From positions 11,400,277 through 11,464,276 of the forward strand of contig NC_134158.1 in NCBI RefSeq assembly GCF_033958435.1: a stretch of DNA of 64,000 nt, read 5' to 3'. The notes under the pieces were generated by a model. It did no database searches and was not told the origin of the DNA. It worked only from the letters and a program-made list of their open reading frames with translations. Positions 46,101 through 57,640 of the stretch are shown in pieces. The DNA is from Carettochelys insculpta (Eukaryota > Chordata > Testudines > Carettochelyidae). How positions within the stretch are numbered: position 1 is the stretch's first letter; the number at the start of each line of letters is the position of its first letter. The translations under genes and the position numbers were made by a program.

Positions 46101-49100
46101 TCCCTGAGATCTAGGATTAATTTCTCCCTCATCCACCTTGCATCTCTTCTAGATTTTATGTCTTTGAGTGCTGTGTCTGCACTGGTGGCCCAGAGAGCGT
46201 ACGGAGACTTCCCCTGAGATGGTGAGTCTTGTTCCTTCCTCCACAGTTCTAATGCCCGTGTCCCCACTGTGCCAGCACTGACCCTCTCTCCTCTCTCCAC
46301 AGGGTGGATGTGGCCCATCTCATTCTCTATCACCTTAGCATCTGCTGCAAAAAAAAATACTTTGACTTTGAGCGCGAGATCCTGCCTTTTGCCAGCGAGA
46401 ACTGGGACAACCTGTTGCTGGGAGAGGTGGGGTGGTTGTGAGTTGTGAGGGGTGAGGAGAGAGGAAGCGGGGCTCGGAGGAGCAGGGGAAAGCAGATAGG
46501 GCTGTGGGAGGCGGTGTGCATGGGGTGGGAAAGAAATGAGGGAGACCGAGGACTTAAGTGAGAGATGCCCAGGCAGAAGTTGAAGTGGGGTGAGAGGGAC
46601 TCCGAGTGCTGTCTGGGAGGGAGCTGAGGATGTGGATATGCTGTGGAGACAGGTGGAAAATTCAGGAGGCAATGGAGGGTCCCTGGCCCATGGCCCTCAC
46701 TGATCCTTAATCTGTTCTTGGTCCTTGTAGCTCTCGGATACACCCAAGAGGGACAGGTACAGCCAATTGCTGAGTGCCCTGAGCAGCCACAAAGAGAGGT
46801 GGGAGGAGCTTCTGTAGCATACAGCTTTGTTTGCCTGTTCCCTGCTTGTGTATGCCCACTATGTTCTGCCATTCCCTGTGCTTCTCCGGAGCCGCACGGC
46901 CCCACACGTGCTGAATTGTGCTGCCTGCTCTGCTGCACCCTGGCATCAGCCTGGACCCTTGCGCGTGCTGCCCCTCCCATGCATGCTCCTCCCTGCTGGT
47001 CCTCACATGCTCTGCCGTGCTTTTGCACCTATATGGGATCACACTGCTTCCTCACATGCTGCACCTTGCTGGCCCATGCATGCTCTGCCAGTCCCACACC
47101 AGCTGTCACAGGGGCTGCTGCTCCCTCACACCTGGAGTGAACTACACCACCCACTGATGCACCTTACCATGCTGGATCTTGATGCCATATCCTTGCACCC
47201 CACTCGCAGTTTCTCCAGCCCTTGTATGCCTCTCCAAATGCTCCCCAGGCGGCATCAGGCTAGCCTGTGCATGCTCTGCCATGGCTTCCCACCCACCAGG
47301 AACAGTCTGGCAGGTTTTTGTACATCCCTGCATTGCCAACACTGGTGCTCCTTTCTGGGGCCTTGGACGTTCAGATGGGATCTGGTCACCCTGCAGAGCT
47401 GAGACTGGTGTCTTCTCCAGATTTATTTCAGGGAAGGAAATCAAGAAGCGGAAGGGTCTCTTTGGGCTTCACACACGAGTGCCACCTCCTGTACCTCAGT
47501 GCTCTGGCAGCCATACTGACTCCACAGTCCGGCAGCCCCCACTTGCTGACAGTAGGTGAGCAGCCTCCGGTGCCCTGACCCTTGCCCCATACATGCACTC
47601 CGCCACACTAGGGCTCCAGCAGGGGTAGAGTAGAAAGGACAGCATGGGGTGGAGCTGCAAGGGAGAGGGTAGGGGCACTAAGATGATGTGATAGGGGACT
47701 GAGGGCACCGGAGAAGCTCGGGGGCCCCAGGTTAGGTACACAGCTGCAGATACGGTGTTGTCTGGAGAGGGTGCAGGACCTGGTCAGGTCTCTACCCTAG
47801 TTCCCCACTCCCCTCAGGGTCACTGACTCAGCCCCCCTTTAGGCTCCCAGTGGAGCAGGCGCGGCCCCCTGCGTGCTGTGCAGATAAGGAGGGTCTCTTA
47901 CAGCTTCCTTTCAGGGCAGGGCAGCAGTGGGGCAGGGCGCCGAAGGCCCCGGAGGCGCAAGGTCCCCCTGGAACCCACAGATACCATGGAGCTGAGGAGC
48001 AGCAGGGAGAAGTGGCAGCTGGACAGAGCCCTCACCCAGGTAGGCTGGACAGAACTACCGCCATCCACATTGCCCCAGGAGCCCTGCTACCCTGTTTTGG
48101 AGGCCCTCCTTGGGCGCCTTCCTGATTGTCTCTATCTGCAGGAGGTGGTGGAGACTCCAGTCAGTGCTAGCCAGACATACTGTGGCTACAGCGGCACCTC
48201 CAGCACCTACAACTTCCGCCGCACTGATGCCCGTTGCCTGGAGAGGTGAGAAGGGACCAGCAGGGTTGGGGGGAGTCATGTTGCCCAGCCCTGCATTCAC
48301 CCCATCTCTCTCTCGCGTGCAGTGCTCCCATCAGGATGTTTGCCTCCTTCCACCCATCCGCCAACACTGCCCGGACCCTGAGGTGAGAACGGGGAGGGAG
48401 GGTAAGAGCAGCTCCCATGATATTACTCTTCTGGGGACCTGTTTTCTGGAGCGCAGCACCTCTCTTTAGAGGCAGCTCAGAGGCCAGGTTCTAAAGCAGT
48501 CCCCCAAGCGATGGGATCTGTTCTAGAGCAGGGAGTGGGATGCTCTAGAGTGAGGGCTGAGTCCTCTAGAGCAGATTTTGGATCATAAAGTGGTTGTAGA
48601 ATGGGGCAGAAAGGGCTATTCTGGAATTGATTCTGGCTGTGGGGGAGAAGGGTTCAAAAGGGGATTTTGGCCAGCATGGCCTCACTAGAGGGGGGTTGGG
48701 GCTTTGTGGGTACTTGCTGGCATTGGCCTGGACAGGCATGGGGGGAAGCATTTCACAGTGCAGGCTCCCCTGATGTCCCTTGTTTTGTAACAGGAGCACC
48801 ACGGCCAGCTTGGATCCCCGTGAAGTACCTGCCCTGGAGAGTGAGAGCCCTGAGCACCCCCCTGCCCACACTCCGATCCCACAGGGGAAGTGCCCAACCC
48901 CCAGTATCAAGCACCAGCCCGAACCCTTGTCCTCCCCATCCTCCTCCAGTTCTCTGTGCCCAGGCCCTGCCCCCACCACCAGCAGCTACTTTGGAGCTAT
49001 GGGGCGCCTGGCCCGAGGGGAGGCTGTCCGCATTCTGGCCCGAAGGGTCACCTTAGATGGCACTGTCCAGTACCTAGTGGAATGGGGTGGAGGGAGCATG

Positions 49101-49106
49101 TTTTGA
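43101..49106 (+). CDS. PHF1: PHD finger protein 1, Polycomb-like PRC2 accessory subunit
   Basis: PHF1 (PCL1) recruits PRC2.1 and reads H3K36me3. Fourteen coding exons join in frame to 576 aa (human 567): 43101-43289, 43365-43446, 43847-43942, 44028-44137, 44430-44578, 45851-45946, 46153-46221, 46303-46426, 46731-46798, 47421-47555, 47904-48039, 48142-48245, 48323-48382, 48794-49106. The Tudor domain is at 41-90 with the aromatic cage W51, Y57, F75 and F81. PHD1 (about 97-160) begins [11 protein letters not shown]2 (about 200-260) includes [18 protein letters not shown]. The extended-homology/winged-helix region (about 265-360) has [14 protein letters not shown] and [14 protein letters not shown]. 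The C-terminal chromo-like tail ends [13 protein letters not shown]. The start at 43101 follows an acceptor at 43085; an ATG five bases earlier stops at once. The acceptor of exon 47904 is chosen by phase and similarity; others nearby are possible. Confidence 0.96.
44865..44926 (+). mobile_element. CR1 3' end
   Basis: ACTGGACTCGATGACCTCTC followed by AAGGTTTCTTCCAGTTCTAG and TATTCTATTATTCT is the CR1 3' terminus with its short terminal repeats. In PHF1 intron 6. Confidence 0.75.
45310..45422 (-). mobile_element. Turtle SINE fragment
   Basis: Reads TCTGAGGAAGTGGGTTTTAC, CAGGAAAGCTCATAACCTAA, TAAATTTGTTAGTGTGTAAG and GTGCCACAGGACTGCTTGTT: the same SINE family as at 25.2 kb, reversed. In PHF1 intron 6. 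Confidence 0.75.
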
Positions 49107-49754
49107 GGGGTAGGAGAAATGCCAGACACACCTCTGCTGTTGGAGCTACAGAGTTGGCATCCTTCCTACATCCTCCCCTCCCCCTCCCATGCCCACACCC
49201 ACAAACACTAAGAGTGCAACTCTCAGGAGCCCCCAGGACAGAGTGTGGGAGAAGGCTTCTTCCCAGAGGGTGGATTTGTCTCTGTGCCAGTGATGGGGGC
49301 TGCACTGGTGGGGGGAGGGCTCTCACCTTCAGCATGGATGTAAAGTGGGCACTGCTTAGTCCTGCTCAGAGAAGGGCCTCAGGGTGGATGGGGGCATCCC
49401 TCCCACCAGGCAAATGCTTCATTGTATTCAAAGTGTTTATTGTTGCATTTTTTTTATTCTGTAAAATATTCTATTTAATGAAGTTCCAAGGGGGGCAGAG
49501 TGTGGGGCGCACTCTGACAAAATGGGTCTGGCCAAGACAAAATAGGAGGGGCACAAGTATAAGAGGAGACAGTTATGCAAAGCCTGGGAGGAGAGGGGAG
49601 CCCCCCCGCCCAGTCATCCACCCTGCGTGTAACCTGCTGTACAGATGGCTTATGTCCCACTCCCCACAGGCCAGCTATGTGCCCTTTTCCCCCTTCCCTG
49701 TGTGCTGCTGCGACTGCCGCCACCGCCATTCTGACTGTACAAACTGACACCTGC

Positions 49755-49760
49755 AATAAA
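49755..49760 (+). terminator. PHF1: PHF1 polyadenylation signal
   Basis: AATAAA 649 bases after the stop codon, at the end of a 3' UTR that has no other exact signal. Confidence 0.7.
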
Positions 49761-49946
49761 CAGCTTGCTGAAGCCAGACTTGGCCTGCTCATTGGAGAGG
49801 GGCATGGAGGGCTAGAGCTGGAGCCCAGCCTCCCCCGAGGCCAGAGGGAACCTGGCTTCTGAGCACCATCCCACTCCCCCAGTACACAAGGGTTGTGCGC
49901 AATGTGAACAAAGAGCCAACCCCAGAGCTTCGTGCTTCAGGGGCAG

Positions 49947-49952
49947 TTTATT
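49947..49952 (-). terminator. CUTA: CUTA polyadenylation signal
   Basis: AATAAA on the minus strand 62 bases past the CUTA stop. It lies 187 bp from the PHF1 signal, so the two genes converge tail to tail. Confidence 0.75.
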
Positions 49953-50013
49953 GGCTGCAAGTTCTCTCCTGCTCACCCTTGACAGGAAAACTTCCATGGG
50001 ATGAGTAGGGGGC

Positions 50014-52291
50014 TTACTCTGGCACAGTCTCCCCAACCCACTGCAGATATGGGGCATTTCCCTGCTCGATGGGCAGGGCAATCACCTCTGCAACTTCATA
50101 TGGATGCACCGACCTGTGGAGAAATGAGGGCAGGAATCAGAAGGGGCAAAATGCGAAAGGATTCCCCAGCACCTTGCCACTCTGCCCCAGGGCCCACCCA
50201 CTAGGGAGTAACCACTCTGTCCTTGATGCCCTCCCCACAGTGCCCCACAGCAACCGTCACCCATCCCTCCAGAGACTCTGTTCCCCAGGAAAGCTGTTGG
50301 ACTCCCGGTAGCCCCATAAGCAGGCTCCTAGGGGGTCAGGCAGCAAACAAAGGGCAATGGACTGACCGGACAAAATCAGTCAATGCTGGGATGCGGGAGC
50401 TCCGAGTTTTGATCATCTGGGGGGAGAGACAGATGGTGAACAGTGAGGGTGTCCGCTCCGCTCCGGAGGGAGTCCTGAGGTCTGGAGCCTCCCCAGCTGC
50501 CTACCCAGGCAGAGGGTTTAGGCCCCATCCCCCAAGGACACTGCCCCCCGCCTGGGTCCTCACCAGCAGTATTTCACTGTCTTCTTCAATCTTCCCCTTC
50601 CACTCATATCTGAAAGAAGCCAGCAGGGCTGCTGTGAGGAGGAGGCACAGAGAAAGTCTGCCCTAATCAGAGAGGCCAGGCCACTCCCCCAACAATCATC
50701 ATCCAAGTTCAAGGCCCAATGCAGGGACCATGCAGCCTGGGAACATTGCTCCAGCACTCACATGGATGTGACCTGAGGTATGATGTTGACACAGGCAGCA
50801 AGATGCTTCTCAACCATCGCCCTGTTTGGGACACAGAGATGTCAGTGTTCTCCACGCTCCTGGCTGACACATCCAGCCACGGACTCCCACTCCCCTCTCA
50901 GGGTGAGACAGCAAACCTGGCTCTCAGTCCCCTGCTCTAAGCCACCAGTGCCACTCACCCCCCGTCCCCCGAGCCAGTCTAGACTCCAGGAACCTGGCTT
51001 GCTGCTCTAATCCACTGACCTGCCCCACCCCAGAGCTGGGACAGAACCCAGGTGCCCAGGCTCCCAGTCCCACCTTGCAATATCCTTTGCCACTTTCTCA
51101 CTGGGGCAGGTGACGAACACGGCCGACAAGCTCCCGGGCTCATAGGCTTCAGCCGCCATGGAGAAAAGACGCCGATACGCAGTTCGGAGCAGTGAGACCA
51201 TCAACAGGGACAGCAGGAGCACCTGCGGGCACAAGGCAGTGAGGGCTGGGGCCGGTGCTGCAGGGCCGCCAGGGCACCCTGCCCGCTGGGACAGCACCAG
51301 GGGCGGTGGCCTCTCTCTCCAGTATGCACAGCTGGGGGGACACCGGGGCACCCCACCCACTCGGACAGCACCAGGGGCGCTGGCCTCTCTCTCCGGTACG
51401 CACAGCCGGGGGGGTCACCGGGGCACCCCACCCACTCGTACAGCACTAGGGGCGCTGGCCTCTCCCTCTGGTACGCACAGCCGGGGGGGCACCGCAGCAC
51501 CCCACCCACTCGGACAGCACCAGGGGCACTGGCCTCTCCCTCTGGTACGCACAGCGGTGGGGCACCGGGGCACCCCACCCACTCGGACAGCACCAGGGGC
51601 GCTGGCCTCTCTCTCCGGTACGCACAGCCGGGGGGGTCACCGGGGCACCCCACCCACTCGTACAGCACCAGGGGCGCTGGCCTCTCCCTCTGGTACGCAC
51701 AGCGGTGGGGCACCGGGGCACCCCACCCACTCGGACAGCACCAGGGGCACTGGCCTCTCTCTCCGGTACGCACAGCCGGGGGGGTCACCGGGGCACCCCA
51801 CCCACTCGTACAGCACCAGGGGCGCTGGCCTCTCCCTCTGGTACGCACAGCGGTGGGGCACCGGGGCACCCCACCCACTCGGACAGCACCAGGGGCACTG
51901 GCCTCTCCCTCTGGTACGCACAGCCGGGGGGGTCACCGGGGCACCCCACCCACTCGGACAGCACCAGGGGCACTGGCCTCTCCCTCTGGTACGCACAGCC
52001 GGGGGGGTCACCGGGGCACCCCACCCACTCGGACAGCACCAGGGGCGCTGGCCTCTCCCTCTGGTACGCACAGCCGGGGGGGGCACTGGGGCACCCCACC
52101 CACTCGGACAGCACCAGGGGCGCTGGCCTCTCCCTCTGGTACGCACAGCCGGGGCTGCAGGGGGCACTGGGGCACCCCGCCCGCCCGGACAGCACCAGGG
52201 GCGCTGGCCTCTTCCCCCGGTACGCGCACCGGGGCCCCCCGCCCGCTCGGGGCCGGGCTCAGGAGCTACTCACGCCGCAGGCCGCTCGCAT
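50014..52291 (-). CDS. CUTA: CutA divalent-cation-tolerance homolog
   Basis: CutA proteins form very stable trimers with a ferredoxin-like fold. The bacterial protein is tied to copper tolerance, and the vertebrate one to processing and anchoring of acetylcholinesterase. Six exons join in frame to 140 aa: 52291-52274, 51222-51074, 50821-50762, 50609-50564, 50416-50367 and 50113-50014. Exon 1 encodes only MRAACG. Exon 2 adds a hydrophobic segment ([13 protein letters not shown]), as in the long human isoform, then [20 protein letters not shown], whose internal Met could start a short cytosolic form. The core has [27 protein letters not shown] and [18 protein letters not shown]. The tail is close in length to that of other vertebrate proteins. 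It is head to head with SYNGAP1, as in mammals, and its first intron is mostly a 75-bp minisatellite. Confidence 0.95.
51240..52235. repeat. 75-bp minisatellite in CUTA intron 1
   Basis: About 13 copies of a unit with CGGACAGCACCAGGGGCGCT, GGCCTCTCCCTCTGGTACGC and ACAGCCGGGGGGGTCACCGG. It reads through in several frames on both strands (up to 421 codons), all rejected as genes. Confidence 0.95.
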
Positions 52292-52361
52292 CAGCCCTGC
52301 CCCCAGAGCGCTGCGGAAGCTCCCGCGAGCGCGCAACGCACAAGCTCCGCCCCGCCCCCTG

Positions 52362-52508
52362 CACGTGACCCAGGCGGTCTGCTGAAGCCCCACCCCCTTC
52401 ACGTGACCCAGGCGGGCTGCTGAAGCCCCACCCCCTTCACGTGACCCAGGCGGGCTGCTGAAGCCCCGCCGTCCCGCAATGAGCTCCGCCCCGGCCCGTC
52501 GCCACGTG
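52362..52508 (-). promoter_or_regulatory. CUTA: CUTA promoter: three tandem CACGTGAC E-boxes
   Basis: CACGTGAC occurs at 52362, 52400 and 52438, exactly 38 bp apart inside a tandem CACGTGACCCAGGCGG... unit, with a fourth CACGTG at 52503. This is the core bound by USF and MiT/TFE-type bHLH-Zip factors. The cluster starts 71 bp upstream of the CUTA start codon. Binding is inferred. Confidence 0.65.
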
Positions 52509-53035
52509 CCCCACTTGGACTTGTGCTTGGTGCCTTGGGTGGCCTGTCTTGTGTGCTCCAGTCCGTCTTGCAGCCCCTCCTACGCCCTCCTACTCCCCAG
52601 CTCTGGTGGCACCCCAGATCCCACCCACAGCCTCTGCTCCCCACTCGTGGGCTTTCCCCTGTTCTGCCCCCCCCCCAAAATCTGCCACGTACCCCAATGC
52701 CACAGGCACCAGCTGATACCCTGTCCTTCTTCCCAAGTTCTGCTGGGCCCCTTAATCCTACCTGCTACCTGGTTCTGGACTCCTTCCTGAACTCTGACCA
52801 GTGTGAAAAATCAGGATAGGGTGTGAAGTGATGGGTGCCCTCTATAACTCATTCCCCAACCATCCCTATAAAATCAGAACATCTGGTCCCCCTACTGCTC
52901 CCCCAGCTGTGACAACTCCTCTCCCACTTCACTCCTGACCACAGCATCCCAAAGCTCTAATGGAAAAAAACACTCAATGCAGACCTGCAATCTCCTCCCC
53001 CTCCAGCCCCTAATTAGATACACTGCCCTTTGGTT
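52509..53035. other. CUTA upstream flank
   Basis: Unique-looking, pyrimidine-rich DNA with no exon, repeat family or clear motif recognised. Confidence 0.4.
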
Positions 53036-53989
53036 CCAAGGGCCAGATGCCTAAGTGAGCAGGAAACATTGGAAAGTCTCTCTCACTCTTCTCTTTTCCA
53101 GATTAAACAAACACAGTTCTTTCAATCTTCACTTCTAGGTCACGTTTCGTAGCATTTTAATCGTTTTTGTTGCTCTTCTCTGGACCTTCTCCAATTTGGC
53201 CTTCTCTCCTGAAACATGGTGCCCAGAACTAGCCACAGTATTCCATTTGAGGCCTAATCAGCATAGAGTGGAGCAGGAGAATTACTTCTGGTGTCTTGCT
53301 TATAACACTGAATACAACCCAGAAATTTTGTTTTGCAGTACTGTCACACTGTGGACTTATACTTAATTTATGGCCCACTATGACCCCCTACACCCTTTCT
53401 GCAGTATTCTTTCCTAGGCTACCTCGCTGTTACTCTCCATCCTAGACAGCCATTTATCATTTTTTATGTGTGAAACTGATTATTCCTCCTGACGTGAAAT
53501 ACTTTGCATTTGTACTTATTACATTTAATCCTATTTACCGCAGACCATTTTTCCAGTTTGACCAGATCATTCTGAATTATAATCCTATTCTCCAAAGCAC
53601 TTGCCACTCCTTTCAGCTTGGTTCCATCCGCATACTCGCTAATCGCACTCTCTGTGACTTAAGCCCTTGTCCTCCTAGTGGCGCATAGGTCATCTACATG
53701 TCTTCACTCTGTCTTGAGACAAAACTTCTACTGCGTCCAGGCGTACCCCCATCCTTGTCCTTGTGTCTCAGTAAATATTCTCCATGTTGTCCGAGGTCTT
53801 CCTCTTCTGCACTTTCCTTGCAGTTCTATATGAGAGCTTGATAGATGAGGCTGGATGATGGTTTTCTGAGAGTGTGGCCAAGTCATCCCCACTTTCTTCT
53901 CGTGGTCCTTGTCCTGCTCTGTTCCAAAGCTCCTCATGTGTGACAAAGACTAGCCATTTGATGCGAGGGGTGTACCTCACGCATCTTCA

Positions 53990-54085
53990 AAAACAACAAG
54001 TCCTGTGGCTTCTTATAGACTAACAGTTATTTTGGAGCATAAGCTTTCATTGGCAAAGACGTGTTTCATCGGATGCATGATTGGG
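53990..54085 (-). mobile_element. Turtle SINE fragment inside the LINE remnant
   Basis: TCCTGTGGCTTCTTATAGAC, TAACAGTTATTTTGGAGCAT and AAGCTTTCATTGGCAAAGAC match the SINE at 25.2 kb. Confidence 0.75.
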
Positions 54086-54099
54086 GGTTCCAGACGAGC

Positions 54100-54700
54100 G
54101 TCAGCTATATAGGCTCATGAAAAGGAGGGAGTCCCAGTCAGGAGGAGGGCCAGCGTTGACAAGGTCAGGTCAGTCAGGGAGGATGTGGCCCATCATCAGC
54201 TGCTGATGTGGCGCTGTGAACATCAAGAGAGGAGAAACCAGGTCAATTCAGTCAGGGAAGATGTGGCCCATTATCTGTACCTAATGCGGCGGTATGAACA
54301 TCAAGACAGGAGAAACTGCTTTTGTAATTTGCCAGCCACTCCCAGTCTCTGGTCACTCCTTGGTTGATGGTGTCAAATTTGGAAATGAATTGCAGCTCTG
54401 AAGTTTCTCTTTGGAGTCAGTTTTTGATTTGTTGTTGTTGTTGCAGGATGGCTACTTTTAAATCTGTTGCTCAGTGTTCCTGGAGATTGAAGCGTTCTCT
54501 TACAGGTTGTTATCTGTTACCATACCTGATTTGCGTAATTTATTCTTTTATGTAGAGAGTGTCCAGATGATTCCAGATGGTTTCTATTAATGCCATTTGG
54601 TGGCTGGAATTCTGGAACACAGCAAAGGGTATATTGATCTACCGGTTCTCACAATACTAAGAATGGGAGCTACGTCTGGTAACTGTATGGTAATGATTGA
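54100..54700 (-). mobile_element. Penelope-like element fragment (GIY-YIG remnant)
   Basis: The minus strand encodes a decayed RERFNLQEHRATDLKVAILQ and a following LQRETSELQFISKFDTINQG, resembling the C-terminal endonuclease region of Penelope-like elements. Downstream (54170-54310) are two 84-bp tandem copies containing GGATGTGGCCCATYATC. Stops interrupt it. Family assignment is from memory of similar reptile repeats. Confidence 0.5.
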
Positions 54701-55227
54701 CAAACATTGTCATCTTTTTATGCTGTTTTTTCGATGTTGTTATATATTTTCTGTTTTGGACCAAATTTTGCCCTCCAAATTGTTGTAAGTAGATGTGGAA
54801 CGGTATCTATTTATCAATGTCTGTAGCTTGTGATTTGAAGACTTAGTACACCAGGTCTCACATCCATACAAGAGCACATTCTTCACATTTGTGTTGAATA
54901 TCTGCAGTTTTGCCTTCATAGATATTATTTGTGAACTCTATATGGGACGAAGTCATGAATGCAGTTGTTGCTTTCCCTATCCTGGCACTGATATCCTTGT
55001 CTGTCCTCCAACTCTGTTCATAATATTCTTCAAGTAGGTGAACTGCTCCACATCTTCCAGGTCATCCCCTCCCAGCGTGATGGTGTTGTTAGACTGGTTG
55101 ACCCTCATTGCCTTGGTCTTTCCTTATGAATGCTCAGTCCAGTCATTGAGGAATTTTTGCCTAGTGTTGTGACCTTTTCTTCAATGCTTTCGTGTTGGTG
55201 TGAAAGAAGGGTGACATCATCAGCAAA

Positions 55228-55367
55228 TATCAGAGGGGTAGCCATGTTAGTCTGTATCCTCAAAAACAACGAGATGCATCTGACTAAGTGGGTATTTGCC
55301 CTTGCAAGCTAATGCTCCAAAAAATCTGTTAGTCTATAAGGTGCCACAGGACTTCTCAGTGTTTTTG
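55228..55367 (-). mobile_element. SINE insertion with perfect 11-bp target-site duplication
   Basis: A turtle SINE (GGGGTAGCCATGTTAGTCTG ... GTCTATAAGGTGCCACAGGA) is flanked by TCATCAGCAAA at 55217-55227 and 55368-55378. It cut the LINE reverse transcriptase exactly at its FADD motif. Confidence 0.85.
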
Positions 55368-55584
55368 TCATCAGCAAAATCAATGTCCTCTAGCTGTTTG
55401 AACAGTGTCCACTGAATGCCCTGTTGATGGCCAGCTCTTGTCCTGCCCTCCCTATGTCATTATCTAAATCATTGATGAAGCTGTTGCTCAGAATTGGTCC
55501 CAAAACTGATCCTGGCAGAATCCCACTTGTTTTGCCCTTCCAGTATGACTCTGAACCATTGATAATTATTTTCTGAGAATGGTG

Positions 55585-55655
55585 TCTGAGGAGTAGCGAT
55601 GTTAGTTTGTAGCTTCCCAAAAAACAAGCAGTCTTATAGCACCTTAACCAACCAG
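55585..55655 (-). mobile_element. SINE tail inside the CR1 right part
   Basis: GGAGTAGCGATGTTAGTTTG ... AAACAAGCAGTCTTATAGCA is another fragment of the SINE, interrupting CR1 text that resumes at about 55656. Confidence 0.65.
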
Positions 55656-55759
55656 CAATGCACTCACCTAATATTAGCCCATTTCCATTGCATTTCCCTA
55701 GTTTATTGAACAGAAGATCATCCAAGACTATCAAAAGTCTGGGTATACTGAATCTAGGT

Positions 55760-57640
55760 GTGGCTTCCTGTCCCCTGGCTGATCAAAGGACCCATCCAAA
55801 CACACAATGTGCCCTAACTGGGCCTGATGAAAGGGTGGCAGGGAGACCAAATATACCAGGGCCTGAGCTCACGAGGTGCCCACCCCCAATCTCTGTAATA
55901 GGACAAAATGGGAGAAGACGGAGCTCCAGTGAACATACCATACCAGGGCCACATTTCTCTTGACAGGTCCCTGAATGCACATTTCCCTAATACTGAACAC
56001 ACATTGAGCAGCCCTAAATGCACTCTGTGCCGCTAACAGATGACAAAGAAACACCCTGCCACTCAGTGCACCATCTGCAACAGGCATCACACTACTCTGA
56101 ATAAGCACAGCTCAATGCACCATACGTCACCCTGACATACAATCCTGGCCACTGTAGATGCATCCCCAAAACATGCCCACCAGGCAAGCTGCTGTTGGAC
56201 ACACTCAGTAATCCATTCCACCCCAGGCACCCTCAAATGTGCACATGAACCTTGCAGGCATACCAGTGCACCCACTCAGACACCAGTGTTCACAGGCACA
56301 GGCTCTCTGCAAGAGCCTGGCACTGCCCGAGAAACACCCCCCCACCTCCACTTTGAGAGAGTTCTCCTCCTGACCCACTAATGGCAGGAAGGGGACACAC
56401 AACACTCCCTCCACTCAGCTGATCTCCACCCAGTGAGAAGCAAAACCACACACTAACTCTTGTCCTGCAAGGCCATTTGCTCCTTCACACAGCCTGCATG
56501 CACATTCACCCCAAATACACACTCCTGTCACGCTTCACACATTCACGCTCAGCCTGCACACACATTCACCCCAAATACACACTACTGTCACGCTTCACAC
56601 ATTCACGCTCAGCCTGCACACACATTCACCCCAATACACACTACTGTCACACTTCACACATTCACCCCAAATACACACTCCTTTCACTCTTCACGCATTC
56701 ACACTCAGCCTGCATGCACACTCACCCCACTTACACACTACTTTCACTCTTCACGCATGCACACTCAGCCTGCACGCACACTTGCTGCACATGCTCCATT
56801 TGTGCATTCCCTCTTCATGCAAACTTTCAATCATTTTCAACCCCCCCCCCAACAACACATTCTCACTAGCCTGGAGCATGTTTGTCCACGGGACAGTCAC
56901 CCTACACATTGGCCCTCATTCTGCACACTCACTTGTTCTGCACAGCCACACACAGGCCCATTACTTCTCTGGACCCTTAGCCTGCTTCCATGGTTATCGC
57001 ATTCTCCTGTCACACTCTCACTCACCTGATTTGCAAATGGCAGACTGACCCATGTACACTCACACCCACCCTAATCCCATTTACCCTGGCCACACATTCA
57101 GTCTGGGCATGCTCAACCTTCTCCTCTATTTGCTCACTCTGCACACACAGTCACTTTGCAGACACAAGTCCCACAGACACTGACCCTCACCCTCCACTCA
57201 TATGTACTTGCTGCCACACTTGTCTTGCCCTGGTGTCACCATTAAAAGCAGCTGCACTACCCCCAGCAGCCCTACTGTACACTGAAAACAACAGACATCT
57301 GTGTGGATGGCTCGCACATAACCCAACCACTGCTGCCCTGGCCTTCCGATTCCTTTTTCCCCCTTCACCCAGATGAATGGATCTGGGATGGTTGGGGGCC
57401 CTGGGCAGCTAGGGTCATAGGGCTGAGCCTGGGGCAGGGGCTGTAGGGCAAAGGCCACAGGGCTAAGCCGGGGGTGGGGATCAGAGGCCTGGGGGGCCAA
57501 GGGGATGGGGGCCTGGGGCTGAGCCAGGGGCAGGTAAGGGCCTTTGAGATGGGGCCACAGCTGAAATGAGAAGGGAGCAGGCGAGGGCTGTGGGACTGGG
57601 GCCCTGGGCTGAGCCGGGGGGCAGGTGAGGGCTGTGGGAC
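55760..57640. other. CUTA-SYNGAP1 intergenic interval
   Basis: No coding exon found on either strand. Apart from the tandem repeat at 56.5-56.8 kb it holds C/A-rich single-copy-looking DNA with no recognised element. Confidence 0.45.
56490..56790. repeat. Tandem repeat, about 55-65 bp, CA/CTTCAC-rich
   Basis: Five copies of a unit with TGCACACACATTCACCCCAA, ATACACACTACTGTCACGCT and TCACACATTCACGCTCAGCC. Confidence 0.85.

Larger units (their letters stand above)
53657..55447 (-). mobile_element. RTE-like LINE remnant inserted in CR1, itself interrupted
   Basis: Broken minus-strand frames keep reverse-transcriptase hallmarks (GIQWTLFKQLEDIDFADD, then TLLSHQHESIEEK near 55.2 kb) and a typical C-terminal end (PRIKWLVFVTHEELWNRAGQ, KRKTSDNMEN near 53.8-54.0 kb). 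Stops and frameshifts are frequent. The middle is displaced by other elements. Confidence 0.65.
53040..55750 (-). mobile_element. CR1 LINE, split by a nested insertion
   Basis: The left part (53040 to about 53656) contains CTTCTCTGGACCTTCTCCAA, GGTGCCCAGAACTAGCCACA and CTAATCAGCATAGAGTGGAG. The right part (about 55448-55750) resumes the same CR1 text with TAAATCATTGATGAAGCTGT and TGAACCATTGATAATTATTT. A 9-bp imperfect repeat (CTCTCTGTG / CTCCCTATG) at the break looks like an old target-site duplication. Minus orientation, long inactive. Confidence 0.85.

Noticed and set aside
47860..47903. Upstream acceptors for the PHF1 exon at 47904 (for example at 47879 or 47889)
   Set aside because: The chosen TCTTACAG site keeps frame and aligns best with the human FPSGQG segment; the alternatives are weaker but not excluded.
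51158..52423. 421-codon plus-strand frame over CUTA intron 1
   Set aside because: 75-bp minisatellite antisense to CUTA exon 2 and intron 1; open in several frames.
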